From Betaproteobacteria bacterium (GTDB taxonomy: Bacteria; Pseudomonadota; Gammaproteobacteria; Burkholderiales; Rhodocyclaceae): DNA of 10,198 bases. The stretch is taken from the NCBI GenBank assembly GCA_028868235.1, contig JAGWUW010000058.1:1-10198 (forward strand), written 5' to 3'. Positions 1 through 7,370 of the stretch are shown here, piece after piece; position 1 is the first letter of the stretch, and the number at the start of each line of letters is the position of its first letter. The notes beneath the pieces were generated by a model. The model worked only from the letters and a program-made list of their open reading frames with translations. It had not been told where the DNA came from and did not search any database. The position numbers and the translations under genes were made by a program.

Positions 1-1191
1 CTGATCGAGGGCTTTTCAGCGCTGGTCTTCGCCTTGCTACTTAGTAGTTTCATTGCCTGGATTCCCGTTGCCGCATTGGCTGGCATCCTGATCGTAGTCG
101 GCATTCGCATGATCGATCGCGGCCCACTACGCTTTATCCAGTCCTCGGCTACCGTTTTCGATTTCGGTGTCGTCGTCACGGTCGTCGTGGTCGCCCTGAG
201 CATTGGCTTGATCGCCGCCTCCGGTGCCGGCGTCGCGCTATCCATCCTTCTGTTCTTGCGTGAACAGATTGGCGGCTCGGTTGTCCGCCACAAGTTCTAC
301 GTCAATCAAATGTCATCCAGCTGGCACAGACCGGAGGCCGAAACCCGGATTCTCGAGCAGAAAGGCGACCAAGCTGTCATTTTCGAATTGCAAGGCAGTC
401 TCTTCTTCGGCACCACGCAACAACTCTATGCCGATCTCGAGCCGGAACTGTGCAGCCGTAGCTTCATCATCCTCGACATGAAGCGCGTGCAATCGGTCGA
501 TGTCACCGCTGCACATTTGTTGTGTCAGGTTCGCGACGCGCTGGCCGAACGCCAGGCATTACTCATCCTGTCGAACGTCCGCGAAAACCTACCGAACAAC
601 CGGAACCTACGTGAATTCTTTGAACAAACCGGCGTGACTGAAATCCCTGATGCTGTCCGCCTGTTCAACGAACTCGACAGTGCCATCGAATGGGTTGAGG
701 ACCGTCTGCTCGGCACCGATGAACAGCCGATGCCCCAATTTGAAACGCCTCTAGAAATTGCCGACATGGAGCTTTTCAAGCATCGCAAGGACGAAACGCT
801 GGCCGACCTGGAAACACGTTTGATCAAGCGACACTACGCGGCCGGAGAAGTCATTTATTCGTGTGGCGAGCCGGGTGATGCGATTTACCTGATCCGCCGC
901 GGCACAGTAAAGATATTTGCCCCCCTGGGCGGTGGACGAACACGGCATGTCGCTACCTTCGGACGGGGCGATTTTTTCGGTGGATTGGCCTTCCTCGATG
1001 GTCTGCCCCGCGGCAATGATGCCATCGCCGGCAGCGATGCGGAGTTCTTCATCCTGTCACTGGAGCAGTTCGAGAAGCTGACGGAGGAACACAAGAAGCT
1101 GGCGCTGACCCTGCTCAAGGCGCTCTCCCGTTCGCTGGCCTTGCGTCTACGGCACGCCGACACCGAAAACGCAATGCTGCAGGAGTACTGA
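1..1191 (+). CDS. SulP-family anion transporter, C-terminal part, with STAS and CRP-like cyclic-nucleotide-binding domains (5' end outside window)
   Basis: The frame is open from base 1 to a TGA at 1189-1191, so this is the last 396 residues of a longer protein. Residues 1 to about 95 hold the final hydrophobic helices, including the motif GVALSILLFL that closes the SulP membrane domain. A STAS domain follows at about 119-235; its conserved loop reads DMKRVQSVDVTAA, with Thr where many STAS domains have Ser. A CRP/cNMP-binding fold spans about 274-380 (AAGEVIYSCGEPGDAIYLI, then FFGGLAFLDGLPRGNDA). SulP proteins move sulfate, bicarbonate or other anions across the inner membrane; the substrate cannot be told here. 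In the phosphate-binding cassette the usual GE is GG (Gly328), while an Arg (Arg337) remains, so cyclic-nucleotide binding is doubtful. Family call is firm; ligand and substrate are unknown. Confidence 0.88.
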   Translation: MIEGFSALVFALLLSSFIAWIPVAALAGILIVVGIRMIDRGPLRFIQSSATVFDFGVVVTVVVVALSIGLIAASGAGVALSILLFLREQIGGSVVRHKFYVNQMSSSWHRPEAETRILEQKGDQAVIFELQGSLFFGTTQQLYADLEPELCSRSFIILDMKRVQSVDVTAAHLLCQVRDALAERQALLILSNVRENLPNNRNLREFFEQTGVTEIPDAVRLFNELDSAIEWVEDRLLGTDEQPMPQFETPLEIADMELFKHRKDETLADLETRLIKRHYAAGEVIYSCGEPGDAIYLIRRGTVKIFAPLGGGRTRHVATFGRGDFFGGLAFLDGLPRGNDAIAGSDAEFFILSLEQFEKLTEEHKKLALTLLKALSRSLALRLRHADTENAMLQEY

Positions 1192-1358
1192 ACACGCACC
1201 ACTCGGGTGCGTCGCTCACCACCTCTGGGCGCCCCCACACCTCGTCGGCCTATGTGGCGGACCTTTTCCTGCGAAAAACCTCGGGCACTTTTTTTGCTGA
1301 TTATTCCCTGCCACTCCATTCAGGAGTCGCCCAAGCTTGTACGGCAGAAGAGGAAAAC
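1192..1358. other. Intergenic gap between the SulP gene and the Cache-CheW gene
   Basis: This 167-base gap contains a small hairpin just after the SulP stop codon (CGCACC at 1195-1200 pairing with GGTGCG at 1206-1211). No T-run follows it, so it is at best a weak terminator. A run of seven or more T lies near 1290 without a convincing stem before it. I see no promoter with both boxes well matched. The reading frame of the downstream gene stays open back to 1254, but that stretch reads like translated intergenic sequence. Confidence 0.4.
1349..1355 (+). promoter_or_regulatory. Ribosome binding site of the Cache-CheW gene
   Basis: AGAGG lies within AGAAGAGGAAAAC directly before the ATG at 1359, at a suitable distance for a Shine-Dalgarno site. 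It decides the start codon in favour of 1359 over the upstream in-frame GTG at 1254. Confidence 0.6.
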
Positions 1359-4019
1359 ATGAGAAAGCGCAAAGGAACCCGCCCGGCTACGGGCCTAGAC
1401 TATTTGTCCGACTTCATGCCGGGCTTGCAACTCGATCGAAAACACCTGACGGAAATCCAGTCTGCCTACGACAACCTGACCCTGCTCGGCCAACTCCTTT
1501 GCGCGGGCACGGACATTACCGGCATGCGCGAGGACTTCGGAAACCTGGCCAAGACCCTACTCGAGCAACTGGCCAACGAACACTACCGGAAAGCTCAGCT
1601 CAGCCTGACCTCCAATGCACGCGTCGCCATAGACGTACTGACCCGCAACCTCTATGAACGGACGGCCGATATTGGTTTTCTGGCCACCGATGTGCAAATT
1701 CGCACCTTTGCCCAAGGTATCGCGGAGCAGCCGCAGCAGCCGATCGATTCGGCACGCTACCAAGCACTGCTGGAACGATTTGCGGAATATGTCGACAAAT
1801 ACTCGGTCTATCACAACATCATCCTGCTCTCGCCGACCGGCACGGTCCTCGCCCAACTGGACGCCGACAACGCCATCACGGTTTCCCGCGACTCCTTGCT
1901 GGACGAGGCACTGAATACCACTGCAGCCTATGTCGAATCTTTTCGGCCGACCGACTTGCTGCCCGGCGACAACAGTCCTCTAGTCTACGCCTACCGAGTC
2001 ATGTCTGCCGACAATACCCATCCGGTCGGGGTGCTGTGCCTATGTTTCCGTTTCCACGATGAATGCCGGCGGGTCTTCGACAGCCTCGTGGGTGTGGATG
2101 ATTGGACTGTCATCACCCTTCTCGACAGCGAGAACCGTGTCATCGCCAGCAGCGATCCCTACCAGATTCCAGTCGGCGCAACAATGGAAGCAGCGCCGGA
2201 TGGCAAATGCCACGTCACCCGCTTCGCCGGGCGCGAATATCTCGCCAGCACACAACCGACTCAGCCATATCAGGGCTATGCCGGACCGGGCTGGGTAGGC
2301 CAGGCGCTGGCGCCGCTTGAGCATGCCTTCGAAATGTCCGTCGCCCACGAGCTTGAGCACGTCCCGGAAGATTTCCTGAACTGCATACTGGAAACCGCCT
2401 CCCTGTTCAGCCCGGAACTGAAGGGGATTCCGCTCAATGCCGCACAGATACAAAGTGAGCTCAACCGCGCAGTTTGGAATGGTCACGTTTGGCTAGGTCG
2501 GGAAGCCAACGCCGCCCAGAGCGCTGCCTTCGCCAAGGTACTGCTACGCGAGATTGGCAGCACCGGGGTACGCACGCGCAACGTCTTCAGCGAGTCGATC
2601 ACCAATCTTTACAAGACCGTGGTCTCTTCGGTCCTGTTCGATTGCGGAACCCAGGCAGCTCTGGCCATCGACCTGATGGATCGCAATCTCTATGAGCGAG
2701 CCAACGACTGCCGGTGGTGGGCGCTGACCCAGGCCTTCGAGGAGGAACTGCAGAACCCCGACTCGCAGGACAAGGCGCAGCGCCAGCGCCTGACCGAAGT
2801 ACTGCGTCGGATTAACGGCCTATACACGGTCTACAGCAACCTGATCCTGTTCACCTCTAGCGGGCAGGTGCTGGCTGTCTCCAACCCGGCTTATAACGAC
2901 CATCTTGGCAAGACACTGAACGAACCCTGGGTACGAACGACGCTCGGCCTACCCGAAACACGTAGTTACGCAGTCTCCGGCTTTGTACCGAGCAAGCTCT
3001 ACGATGGCCGACCGACCTATATTTTTAGCGCGGCGGTACGCGCCCCCACCGACCATGAACCGGTCGGCGGCATCGCCATCGTCTTCGATGCTGCGCCACA
3101 ATTCCACGCCATGCTCACCGATGCCCTTCCGCGCCAAGCTGACGGGTCACCGATTCCCGGCGCCTTTGCAGTTTTCGCTGAACGCAACGGCCGGGTCATT
3201 GCCAGCACCGACCCGCAACTCGTACCCGGCGAACCGCTCATGATTGGCTACGAATTCTTCAATCAGCCACAAGGCGAAAGTTGTACCAACGCCATCATCT
3301 ACAATGGTCGCTACTATGCCGTCGGCTCCACGATGAGCGCCGGCTACCGCGAATACAAGACGGAATACGACTCACATCGCAACGACGTCGTCGCCCTCGT
3401 CTTCTCACCCCTATCGGATCAGATTATCAACGGCCGACAAGTCTCGTCGTTACGTGATACCACCGCGGATACCTATGCCCGGCAACCGGTTGCCGGCAGC
3501 CGAAGCATCGACCTAGCCTGCTTTCATATCGGGCAAAGCTGGTACGGCATACGCACCAGCCAGGTTGTCGAGGCCGTCGACCCCGAGCGTCTGACACCGA
3601 TGCCCGGACTACCCGATTCCGTTTGCGGCTGCCTGATGTACGACGACCAGGCGATCAGTGTGATCGACCTGGCGCCCTTGCTCGCCAATCGGCGCGCCAC
3701 AGAGGAGCGGCGATCTGGCGCTGGCCAGGTCCGCCGCCAGATCGTGATTCTCGATTCGCCGGAACACCGGCTGCGCTTTGGGCTGCTGGTCGACCAACTC
3801 GGGGCGGTGCGCGAAATCCCGCTCAATCGGATTGAACCGCTGCCCGACATGATGAGCGAAGGTAATTCGTTAATCGAAAGCCTGGTCAAACCCTTGAGCG
3901 ATGAGGCAGAGCGCCGAATATTGATCGTGCTCTCCGTGCAACGCATCCTGCAGCGATTGGGTCGAGCAATTTCGCTGCCCCAGGCGGCCTGGCTACCGGC
4001 TATGCTGAACGGAGATTAA
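1359..4019 (+). CDS. Soluble double-Cache sensor protein with C-terminal CheW domain
   Basis: An 886-residue protein. The ATG at 1359 is chosen because AGAGG sits a few bases upstream; a GTG at 1254 is in frame but has no such support. Two related modules are visible. Module 1 starts near residue 87 (RNLYERTADIGFLA) and module 2 near 432 (RNLYERANDCRWWA). Each continues through a YxVYxNxIL segment, a G-x-VLA segment and an RVIAS-(S/T)-DP motif, as in extended PAS-like Cache sensors. Residues about 717-880 form a CheW domain (SIDLACFHIGQSWYGI, later LRFGLLVDQLGAVREI). CheW domains link receptors to the kinase CheA. No hydrophobic helix, signal peptide, methyl-accepting hairpin or output enzyme is seen, so the protein is probably cytoplasmic and couples a small-molecule signal to a CheA array. 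Ligand unknown; no other che gene is in the window. Confidence 0.82.
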   Translation: MRKRKGTRPATGLDYLSDFMPGLQLDRKHLTEIQSAYDNLTLLGQLLCAGTDITGMREDFGNLAKTLLEQLANEHYRKAQLSLTSNARVAIDVLTRNLYERTADIGFLATDVQIRTFAQGIAEQPQQPIDSARYQALLERFAEYVDKYSVYHNIILLSPTGTVLAQLDADNAITVSRDSLLDEALNTTAAYVESFRPTDLLPGDNSPLVYAYRVMSADNTHPVGVLCLCFRFHDECRRVFDSLVGVDDWTVITLLDSENRVIASSDPYQIPVGATMEAAPDGKCHVTRFAGREYLASTQPTQPYQGYAGPGWVGQALAPLEHAFEMSVAHELEHVPEDFLNCILETASLFSPELKGIPLNAAQIQSELNRAVWNGHVWLGREANAAQSAAFAKVLLREIGSTGVRTRNVFSESITNLYKTVVSSVLFDCGTQAALAIDLMDRNLYERANDCRWWALTQAFEEELQNPDSQDKAQRQRLTEVLRRINGLYTVYSNLILFTSSGQVLAVSNPAYNDHLGKTLNEPWVRTTLGLPETRSYAVSGFVPSKLYDGRPTYIFSAAVRAPTDHEPVGGIAIVFDAAPQFHAMLTDALPRQADGSPIPGAFAVFAERNGRVIASTDPQLVPGEPLMIGYEFFNQPQGESCTNAIIYNGRYYAVGSTMSAGYREYKTEYDSHRNDVVALVFSPLSDQIINGRQVSSLRDTTADTYARQPVAGSRSIDLACFHIGQSWYGIRTSQVVEAVDPERLTPMPGLPDSVCGCLMYDDQAISVIDLAPLLANRRATEERRSGAGQVRRQIVILDSPEHRLRFGLLVDQLGAVREIPLNRIEPLPDMMSEGNSLIESLVKPLSDEAERRILIVLSVQRILQRLGRAISLPQAAWLPAMLNGD

Positions 4020-4049
4020 CGGAACGGCGGGACTCGACGTTGCAGACGT

Positions 4050-4175
4050 CAAGAACAGCGGCGCCAGCCTGAGGAACAGGAAGAAATCACCGGAATCGAT
4101 CAGCGCAGTGATCATCACCGAGCTGCCGAACGCCGGTTCGGTGCCGTTTTTCTGGGGCAGGAGGAAGCACAGGCT
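4050..4175 (-). pseudogene. Remnant of the C-terminal end of an MgtE-type magnesium transporter
   Basis: Read on the minus strand, about 40 codons give a peptide containing EPAFGSSVMITALIDSG followed by DFFLFLRLAPLFL. This matches the pattern of the last transmembrane helix of MgtE family magnesium channels (DPA-x-x-S-x-x-x-x-T-x-x-x-D-x-x-G-F-F-x-F-L-x-L-A). A preceding FLLP may be the end of the previous helix, with a small deletion between them. There is no start codon in a sensible place, no upstream MgtE body (the reading frame meets the GGGGCT repeat), and the frame runs past the expected end into the 3' end of the Cache-CheW gene. Charged residues (Asp, Arg) inside the helix suggest decay. 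The family assignment rests on remembered motif patterns, not on an alignment. Confidence 0.6.
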
Positions 4176-4181
4176 ATCGGG

Positions 4182-4203
4182 CTGGGGCTGGGGCTGGGGC
4201 TGG
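4182..4203 (+). repeat. Short tandem repeat, CTGGGG units
   Basis: Three full CTGGGG hexamers (4182-4199) are followed by a partial CTGG. The repeat sits at the broken edge of the MgtE remnant, where it would read as alternating Pro-Gln on the minus strand. It looks like slippage-generated filler in non-coding DNA. Confidence 0.75.
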
Positions 4204-4225
4204 CCCATGCGATGGCGCGGCCCCC

Positions 4226-4284
4226 TTCCTAGTCTTGCCCCTACACTGCGCCGACACCGAAAACGCGATACTACAAGAGTATTG
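4226..4284 (+). pseudogene. Remnant of a second SulP gene: diverged copy of the 3' end
   Basis: Bases 4249-4284 align without gaps to 1155-1190, the last codons of the SulP gene at the start of the window. The first 18 bases are identical, and the 35 bases from 4250 match at 30 positions. In the SulP frame this copy reads ADTENAILQEY against ADTENAMLQEY. All five differences fall at third codon positions, so the copy diverged while still under protein-level selection. Weaker similarity continues upstream to about 4226 (LVLPLHC against LALRLRH). The stop codon TGA has become TGG, and nothing SulP-like remains further upstream. It is the tail of a lost paralogue or of a gene from a related strain, not a recent duplication. 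Confidence 0.72.
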
Positions 4285-4340
4285 GGCTAAATTTTGGAAC
4301 CAAGCTCAACTCAATGGTAACGGGGAAAGCCTGATCGGCC

Positions 4341-5723
4341 TCACACTGGAGATGTCACTCGTTTGGCGGCTGAACTAGCCTGCTCGAGCTTGCGCAAAGC
4401 CTCACGCTTCTCGGCTTGACGAAGCGCGAGATAAGTCAGCCAACCAACGATAGCCATGCCAACGGTAAACGCTCCATAGGCCACTGGCCACGGAATGCCA
4501 GCAGTCATCATCGAAAACTCCGACATCCCCCCGATACCGGCCACGATGTTGATCGGCATGAAAACGATCGACAATTTGGTGAGCTTGGACACACGCTGGT
4601 TCTGATTGATGTTGATAAAACCGACGACCGCATCCATCAGGAAGTTAATCTTGCCAAACAGGAAGGAGGTATGACCATCGAGCGACTCGATATCGCGCAT
4701 GATCTGCCGCGCATCTTCCAACTGATCGGCGGTTAAAAACCTCCCCCGCATCAGGAACGACACCGCCCGTCTGGTATCGAGCACGTTACGACGAATGCGC
4801 CCGTTCAGGTCTTCCTGGCGAGCTATATCGGCCAGAATATTGCCTGCCTCATCATCGGTCAGTTTGGTATTCAGCACCTTCTTGCCGACCAACTCGAGTT
4901 CCGCATATACATCTTCGAGGCGGTCTGCCGAGTATTCCGCATCGGCAGCATAAAGATCGAGGAGAACGTCCGTACCATCGTTGACGTACCCCGGTTTTGT
5001 ACGCGCCCGCAGTCGCTGCAACCGGAAAACTGGCAGTTCTTCGGTTCGAACCGAGAACAAAATATCCTTGTGCAGGATGAAGGCAACTGCCACGTTACGT
5101 GACGCATCGTTCAGATCGAGCAGGAAGTCGGAGTGCAGGTGAACTTCGCCATTGTCCTCGATATAGAAGCGAGCACTGGCCTCCAGGTCGGTCAGGTCCT
5201 CCGGATCGGGCAACTCCAGTCCGAAATACTCGCCCACCCACTCCCGCACCCGTGGCGTTGGCGCTACCAAGTCTACCCAGATAGGTTTGATGTTGGTGAG
5301 CTGGACCGGCCGCTCGACGGTAATCTGCCGCAAGCGCCCATTGTGCAGTTCGAAAGCGTTGACCATGACCTTCGTGCTGGTATGGTGGCCATCGCCGACC
5401 AAATCCTCGCAGATCTCTTCGGACAATAACTCAAGAATCGAGTCGACGCGTTCCTCCGCGATTTCTTTCCAAGCCAACAGGCGATCCTCTTCCGGCAATG
5501 CGCTGAGGATGAGCGCTACCGTAACGGTCGGCATGCGCGAGAAAAGATGGCGAAGTTCGGCAATATGCTGGCGTTGGACCAAATTTTCGACAACATCATG
5601 ACGCCCCGAATCTTGACGACGCGCCACCTCCTCCACCAGCCGATGTTTGGCAAGCAAGGACTGCACTTCGGCAAGGTTATCCTTGACGTTATCTGCTTCG
5701 ATCGGGCTGACTTGTTGGCTCAT
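4341..5723 (-). CDS. CorA-family divalent metal transporter with N-terminal MgtE-N-like domain and GMS in place of GMN
   Basis: A 460-residue protein. Residues about 43-110 resemble the MgtE N domain (HIAELRHLFSRMP, LPEEDRLLAWKEI, ILELLSEEICEDLV), which in MgtE is part of the magnesium-sensing cytoplasmic region. From about 118 a CorA soluble domain begins, followed by a long helical region and two C-terminal membrane helices (about 384-403 and 412-435). The loop between helices, where CorA has the selectivity motif GMN, reads GIGGMSEF, with Met400 and Ser401. The family is usually pentameric and moves Mg2+, Co2+ or, in ZntB-type members, Zn2+. The GMS variant makes the ion and direction uncertain. 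The C-terminus is basic, as is common in CorA. The ATG at 5723 has no clear Shine-Dalgarno sequence. The gene runs convergently towards the scar region and is separate from the mtgA operon. Confidence 0.85.
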   Translation of the reverse strand: MSQQVSPIEADNVKDNLAEVQSLLAKHRLVEEVARRQDSGRHDVVENLVQRQHIAELRHLFSRMPTVTVALILSALPEEDRLLAWKEIAEERVDSILELLSEEICEDLVGDGHHTSTKVMVNAFELHNGRLRQITVERPVQLTNIKPIWVDLVAPTPRVREWVGEYFGLELPDPEDLTDLEASARFYIEDNGEVHLHSDFLLDLNDASRNVAVAFILHKDILFSVRTEELPVFRLQRLRARTKPGYVNDGTDVLLDLYAADAEYSADRLEDVYAELELVGKKVLNTKLTDDEAGNILADIARQEDLNGRIRRNVLDTRRAVSFLMRGRFLTADQLEDARQIMRDIESLDGHTSFLFGKINFLMDAVVGFININQNQRVSKLTKLSIVFMPINIVAGIGGMSEFSMMTAGIPWPVAYGAFTVGMAIVGWLTYLALRQAEKREALRKLEQASSAAKRVTSPV

Positions 5724-5738
5724 GGTACGTCATGGTGC

Positions 5739-5754
5739 AGTGCGCAATGGGTGC
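5739..5754 (-). other. Small hairpin in the corA-like leader
   Basis: The minus strand reads GCGCA-CCCAT-TGCGC, a five-base-pair stem in the predicted leader of the corA-like gene. It may be incidental; it is too small to be a known magnesium riboswitch. Confidence 0.3.
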
Positions 5755-5757
5755 GCC

Positions 5758-5766
5758 ATTTTAGCA
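5758..5766 (-). promoter_or_regulatory. Possible extended -10 promoter of the corA-like gene
   Basis: On the minus strand TGC-TAAAAT (TAAAAT at 5763-5758) matches the extended -10 form TGn-TATAAT with one mismatch in the hexamer. It lies between the mtgA terminator and the corA-like ATG, giving a leader of roughly 28 bases. No good -35 box is seen at the right distance. The call rests on position and the -10 match only. Confidence 0.35.
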
Positions 5767-5778
5767 CCGCAAGAGTAC

Positions 5779-5797
5779 AAAAATCCCTGCTCAGGGA
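5779..5797 (-). terminator. Rho-independent terminator of the mtgA operon
   Basis: On the minus strand TCCCT-GAGC-AGGGA is followed directly by TTTTT (T-run at 5783-5779). The 5' arm of the stem overlaps the last codon and stop codon of mtgA, so the hairpin begins inside the coding sequence. It separates the RNase-TonB-aroE-mtgA transcript from the corA-like gene. Confidence 0.7.
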
Positions 5798-6486
5798 ACT
5801 TCTGCACTCGCCATACGCCCCAGAATGATCGCAGTTTTGCGACCCAATCCGGGTGCCATTCGGTTGCGGTCATAATAGCGCGGGTTCGGCACCATGCCGG
5901 CCAAACGGGCCGCCTGTTCTGGGCCGAGTTGCGCAGCACTAACACTGAAGTAATGTCGTGCCGCTGCCTCGGCACCGAACACGCCATTGCCCCATTCGAT
6001 TACGTTTAGGTAGACCTCGAAAATACGCCGCTTGCTCCACAAATTTTCCAGCATCAACGTGATGATCGCTTCCTCAGCCTTGCGGAAATATGACTTGGTG
6101 GGTGTCAGGAATAGGTTCTTGGCAAGCTGTTGGCTGATGGTCGAACCGCCGGCAACAAAGCGCCCCCTCTTCTGGTTTTTTTCCATCGCTTTTTGCATGC
6201 CCTCCCAGTCGAAGCCTTCATGATCGACGAACTTGGCATCTTCGGCTGCAATAATCGCCCGCTTCAGATGTGGGGAGATGCGTTCGTAGGGAACCCACTG
6301 CTGCTGCAACTGTATCTGCGGATTCTTCAGGCGCAATTCGGCCAGGCGAATTTCCATGAATTTTGTCTCGCCCGGATTGACCCAGCCCCAGAGCAGCACC
6401 CAGCCAAGCAGCCAAAGCTGCCACAACAGGAAAACGCCGAACAAACCGAGCAGCGACCACTTCAGCCCGCGACCGAGCATCCTCAT
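5791..6486 (-). CDS. mtgA: Monofunctional biosynthetic peptidoglycan transglycosylase
   Basis: A 231-residue membrane-anchored glycosyltransferase of family GT51, which polymerises lipid II into glycan strands on the periplasmic side of the inner membrane. Residues about 9-36 form one Trp/Leu-rich membrane helix. The GT51 motifs are present in order: [12 protein letters not shown] with catalytic Glu82, [15 protein letters not shown] (113-127), [13 protein letters not shown] (135-147) and [20 protein letters not shown] (152-171). There is no transpeptidase domain, as expected for MtgA, and the length is normal. The ATG at 6486 overlaps the aroE stop as ATGA, indicating translational coupling; a second ATG two codons on (6480) is a possible alternative. 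The longer open frame up to 6603 lies inside aroE and is rejected. It is the last gene of the operon. Confidence 0.95.
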   Translation of the reverse strand: MRMLGRGLKWSLLGLFGVFLLWQLWLLGWVLLWGWVNPGETKFMEIRLAELRLKNPQIQLQQQWVPYERISPHLKRAIIAAEDAKFVDHEGFDWEGMQKAMEKNQKRGRFVAGGSTISQQLAKNLFLTPTKSYFRKAEEAIITLMLENLWSKRRIFEVYLNVIEWGNGVFGAEAAARHYFSVSAAQLGPEQAARLAGMVPNPRYYDRNRMAPGLGRKTAIILGRMASAEVP

Positions 6487-7307
6487 CCGGTCAAACCCGC
6501 TCGCAAGGCTGCCAGCACCGGCCCGGTATCCGGACGGATGCCGCGCCAGACCAGGAAAGCTTCCGCCGCCTGCTCGACCAGCATACCCAGGCCATCGGCA
6601 CAACGCCCAGCCCCCTGTTGGCGTGCCAGATGCAGGAAAGGCGTTTCACCCTTGCCGTACATCATGTCGTAGGCAAGGCTGCCAGCAACGAATAAATCGG
6701 ACGGCAGTGGCAGGCTTTCCCCAGACAGGCTGGCCGAAGTGGCATTGATCACGACATCGAAGCTGCACCCCGCGTAGCGGGAGAAATCGCCCCCCTCTAG
6801 CGGAGCCATATCGGCAAAAGCGGCAGCCAACACTTCAGCCTTGGCTGCCGTACGATTTGCAATGGCCAGCACAGTTGGCAATTCGGCCAACAGGGGGGCA
6901 ATCACGCCACGCGATGCACCGCCCGCGCCAAGCAACAGGATGCGCTTGCCGGCCAGCGAATAGCCGAGGTTATGGGTAATGTCGCGGACCAAGCCGGCGC
7001 CGTCGGTGTTGTCGCCAAATATTTCGCCGTCGCTGAAAACCAGGGTATTCACCGCCCCAGCTCGTGCCGCCCGCTCTGACAAGCGGTTCGCCAAACGAAA
7101 GGCATCTTCCTTGAACGGTACGGTCACATTGGCCCCCTTGCCGCCAGCTGCAACAAACCCGCTAACCGCTGCCGCAAAGCCATCGAGCGGCGCCAAGCGG
7201 GCCTCATAAATCATGTCTTGCCCGGTTGATACAGCAAATGCGGCATGAATAGCGGGGGATTTGGAATGGGCAATCGGATTGCCAAATACGGCGTAGAGGT
7301 CGGACAT
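6483..7307 (-). CDS. aroE: Shikimate dehydrogenase (NADP+)
   Basis: A 274-residue cytoplasmic enzyme that reduces 3-dehydroshikimate to shikimate with NADPH, the fourth step of the pathway to chorismate and aromatic amino acids. The substrate site is intact: [10 protein letters not shown] with Ser15 and Ser17, [11 protein letters not shown] with catalytic Lys66, NTDG with catalytic Asp102, and EQAAEAF with Gln246. The nucleotide fold has GAGGASRG (127-134), and NRTAAKA (151-157) matches the NADP-binding basic patch of AroE rather than the NAD-using YdiB. Length is typical. The ATG at 7307 has no clear Shine-Dalgarno site. The 63-base gap to the TonB-like gene contains only a weak CGGC-AATT-GCCG-type inverted repeat and no T-run. 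Its stop overlaps the mtgA start (ATGA). Confidence 0.96.
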   Translation of the reverse strand: MSDLYAVFGNPIAHSKSPAIHAAFAVSTGQDMIYEARLAPLDGFAAAVSGFVAAGGKGANVTVPFKEDAFRLANRLSERAARAGAVNTLVFSDGEIFGDNTDGAGLVRDITHNLGYSLAGKRILLLGAGGASRGVIAPLLAELPTVLAIANRTAAKAEVLAAAFADMAPLEGGDFSRYAGCSFDVVINATSASLSGESLPLPSDLFVAGSLAYDMMYGKGETPFLHLARQQGAGRCADGLGMLVEQAAEAFLVWRGIRPDTGPVLAALRAGLTG

Positions 7308-7370
7308 AACGGAACAGTATGGTGATGATCGCAGAACGGGGCCAAGGCTAGCACGGCAATTCGCCGGAGC

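Larger units (their letters stand above)
4020..4340. other. Non-coding scar region between convergent genes
   Basis: These 321 bases separate the plus-strand Cache-CheW gene from the minus-strand corA-like gene and contain no intact gene. They hold the MgtE and SulP remnants and the CTGGGG repeat described separately. A five-base-pair hairpin (GACGT...ACGTC, about 4034-4048) lies shortly after the Cache-CheW stop but has no T-run. On the minus strand just after the corA-like stop, AGGCC-GATCA-GGCTT followed by TTCCCC could form a poor terminator. The last 50 bases show nothing else. Confidence 0.6.

Noticed and set aside
1254..1358. N-terminal extension of the Cache-CheW protein from a GTG at 1254
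   Set aside because: There is no ribosome binding site before 1254, the translated stretch has no domain character, and a good AGAGG site precedes the ATG at 1359.
4182..4203. CTGGGG repeat as a CRISPR or origin-type iteron
   Set aside because: There are only 3.7 contiguous six-base units without spacers and no replication or cas gene nearby.
1155..4284. The two SulP-tail copies as target-site duplications or ends of a transposon
   Set aside because: They are longer than usual target duplications, encode a recognisable peptide, differ only at third codon positions in the core, and there is no transposase, integrase or terminal inverted repeat between them.
6487..6603. Longer start for mtgA inside aroE
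   Set aside because: The extra 39 residues are read from well-conserved aroE coding sequence, while the ATGA overlap gives a normal-length MtgA with its membrane helix at the N-terminus.
7308..7370. Separate promoter for aroE in the 63-base gap (TTGGCC and CATACT about 18 bases apart)
   Set aside because: Each box matches the consensus at only four of six positions, which is common by chance; the gap is also compatible with simple co-transcription.
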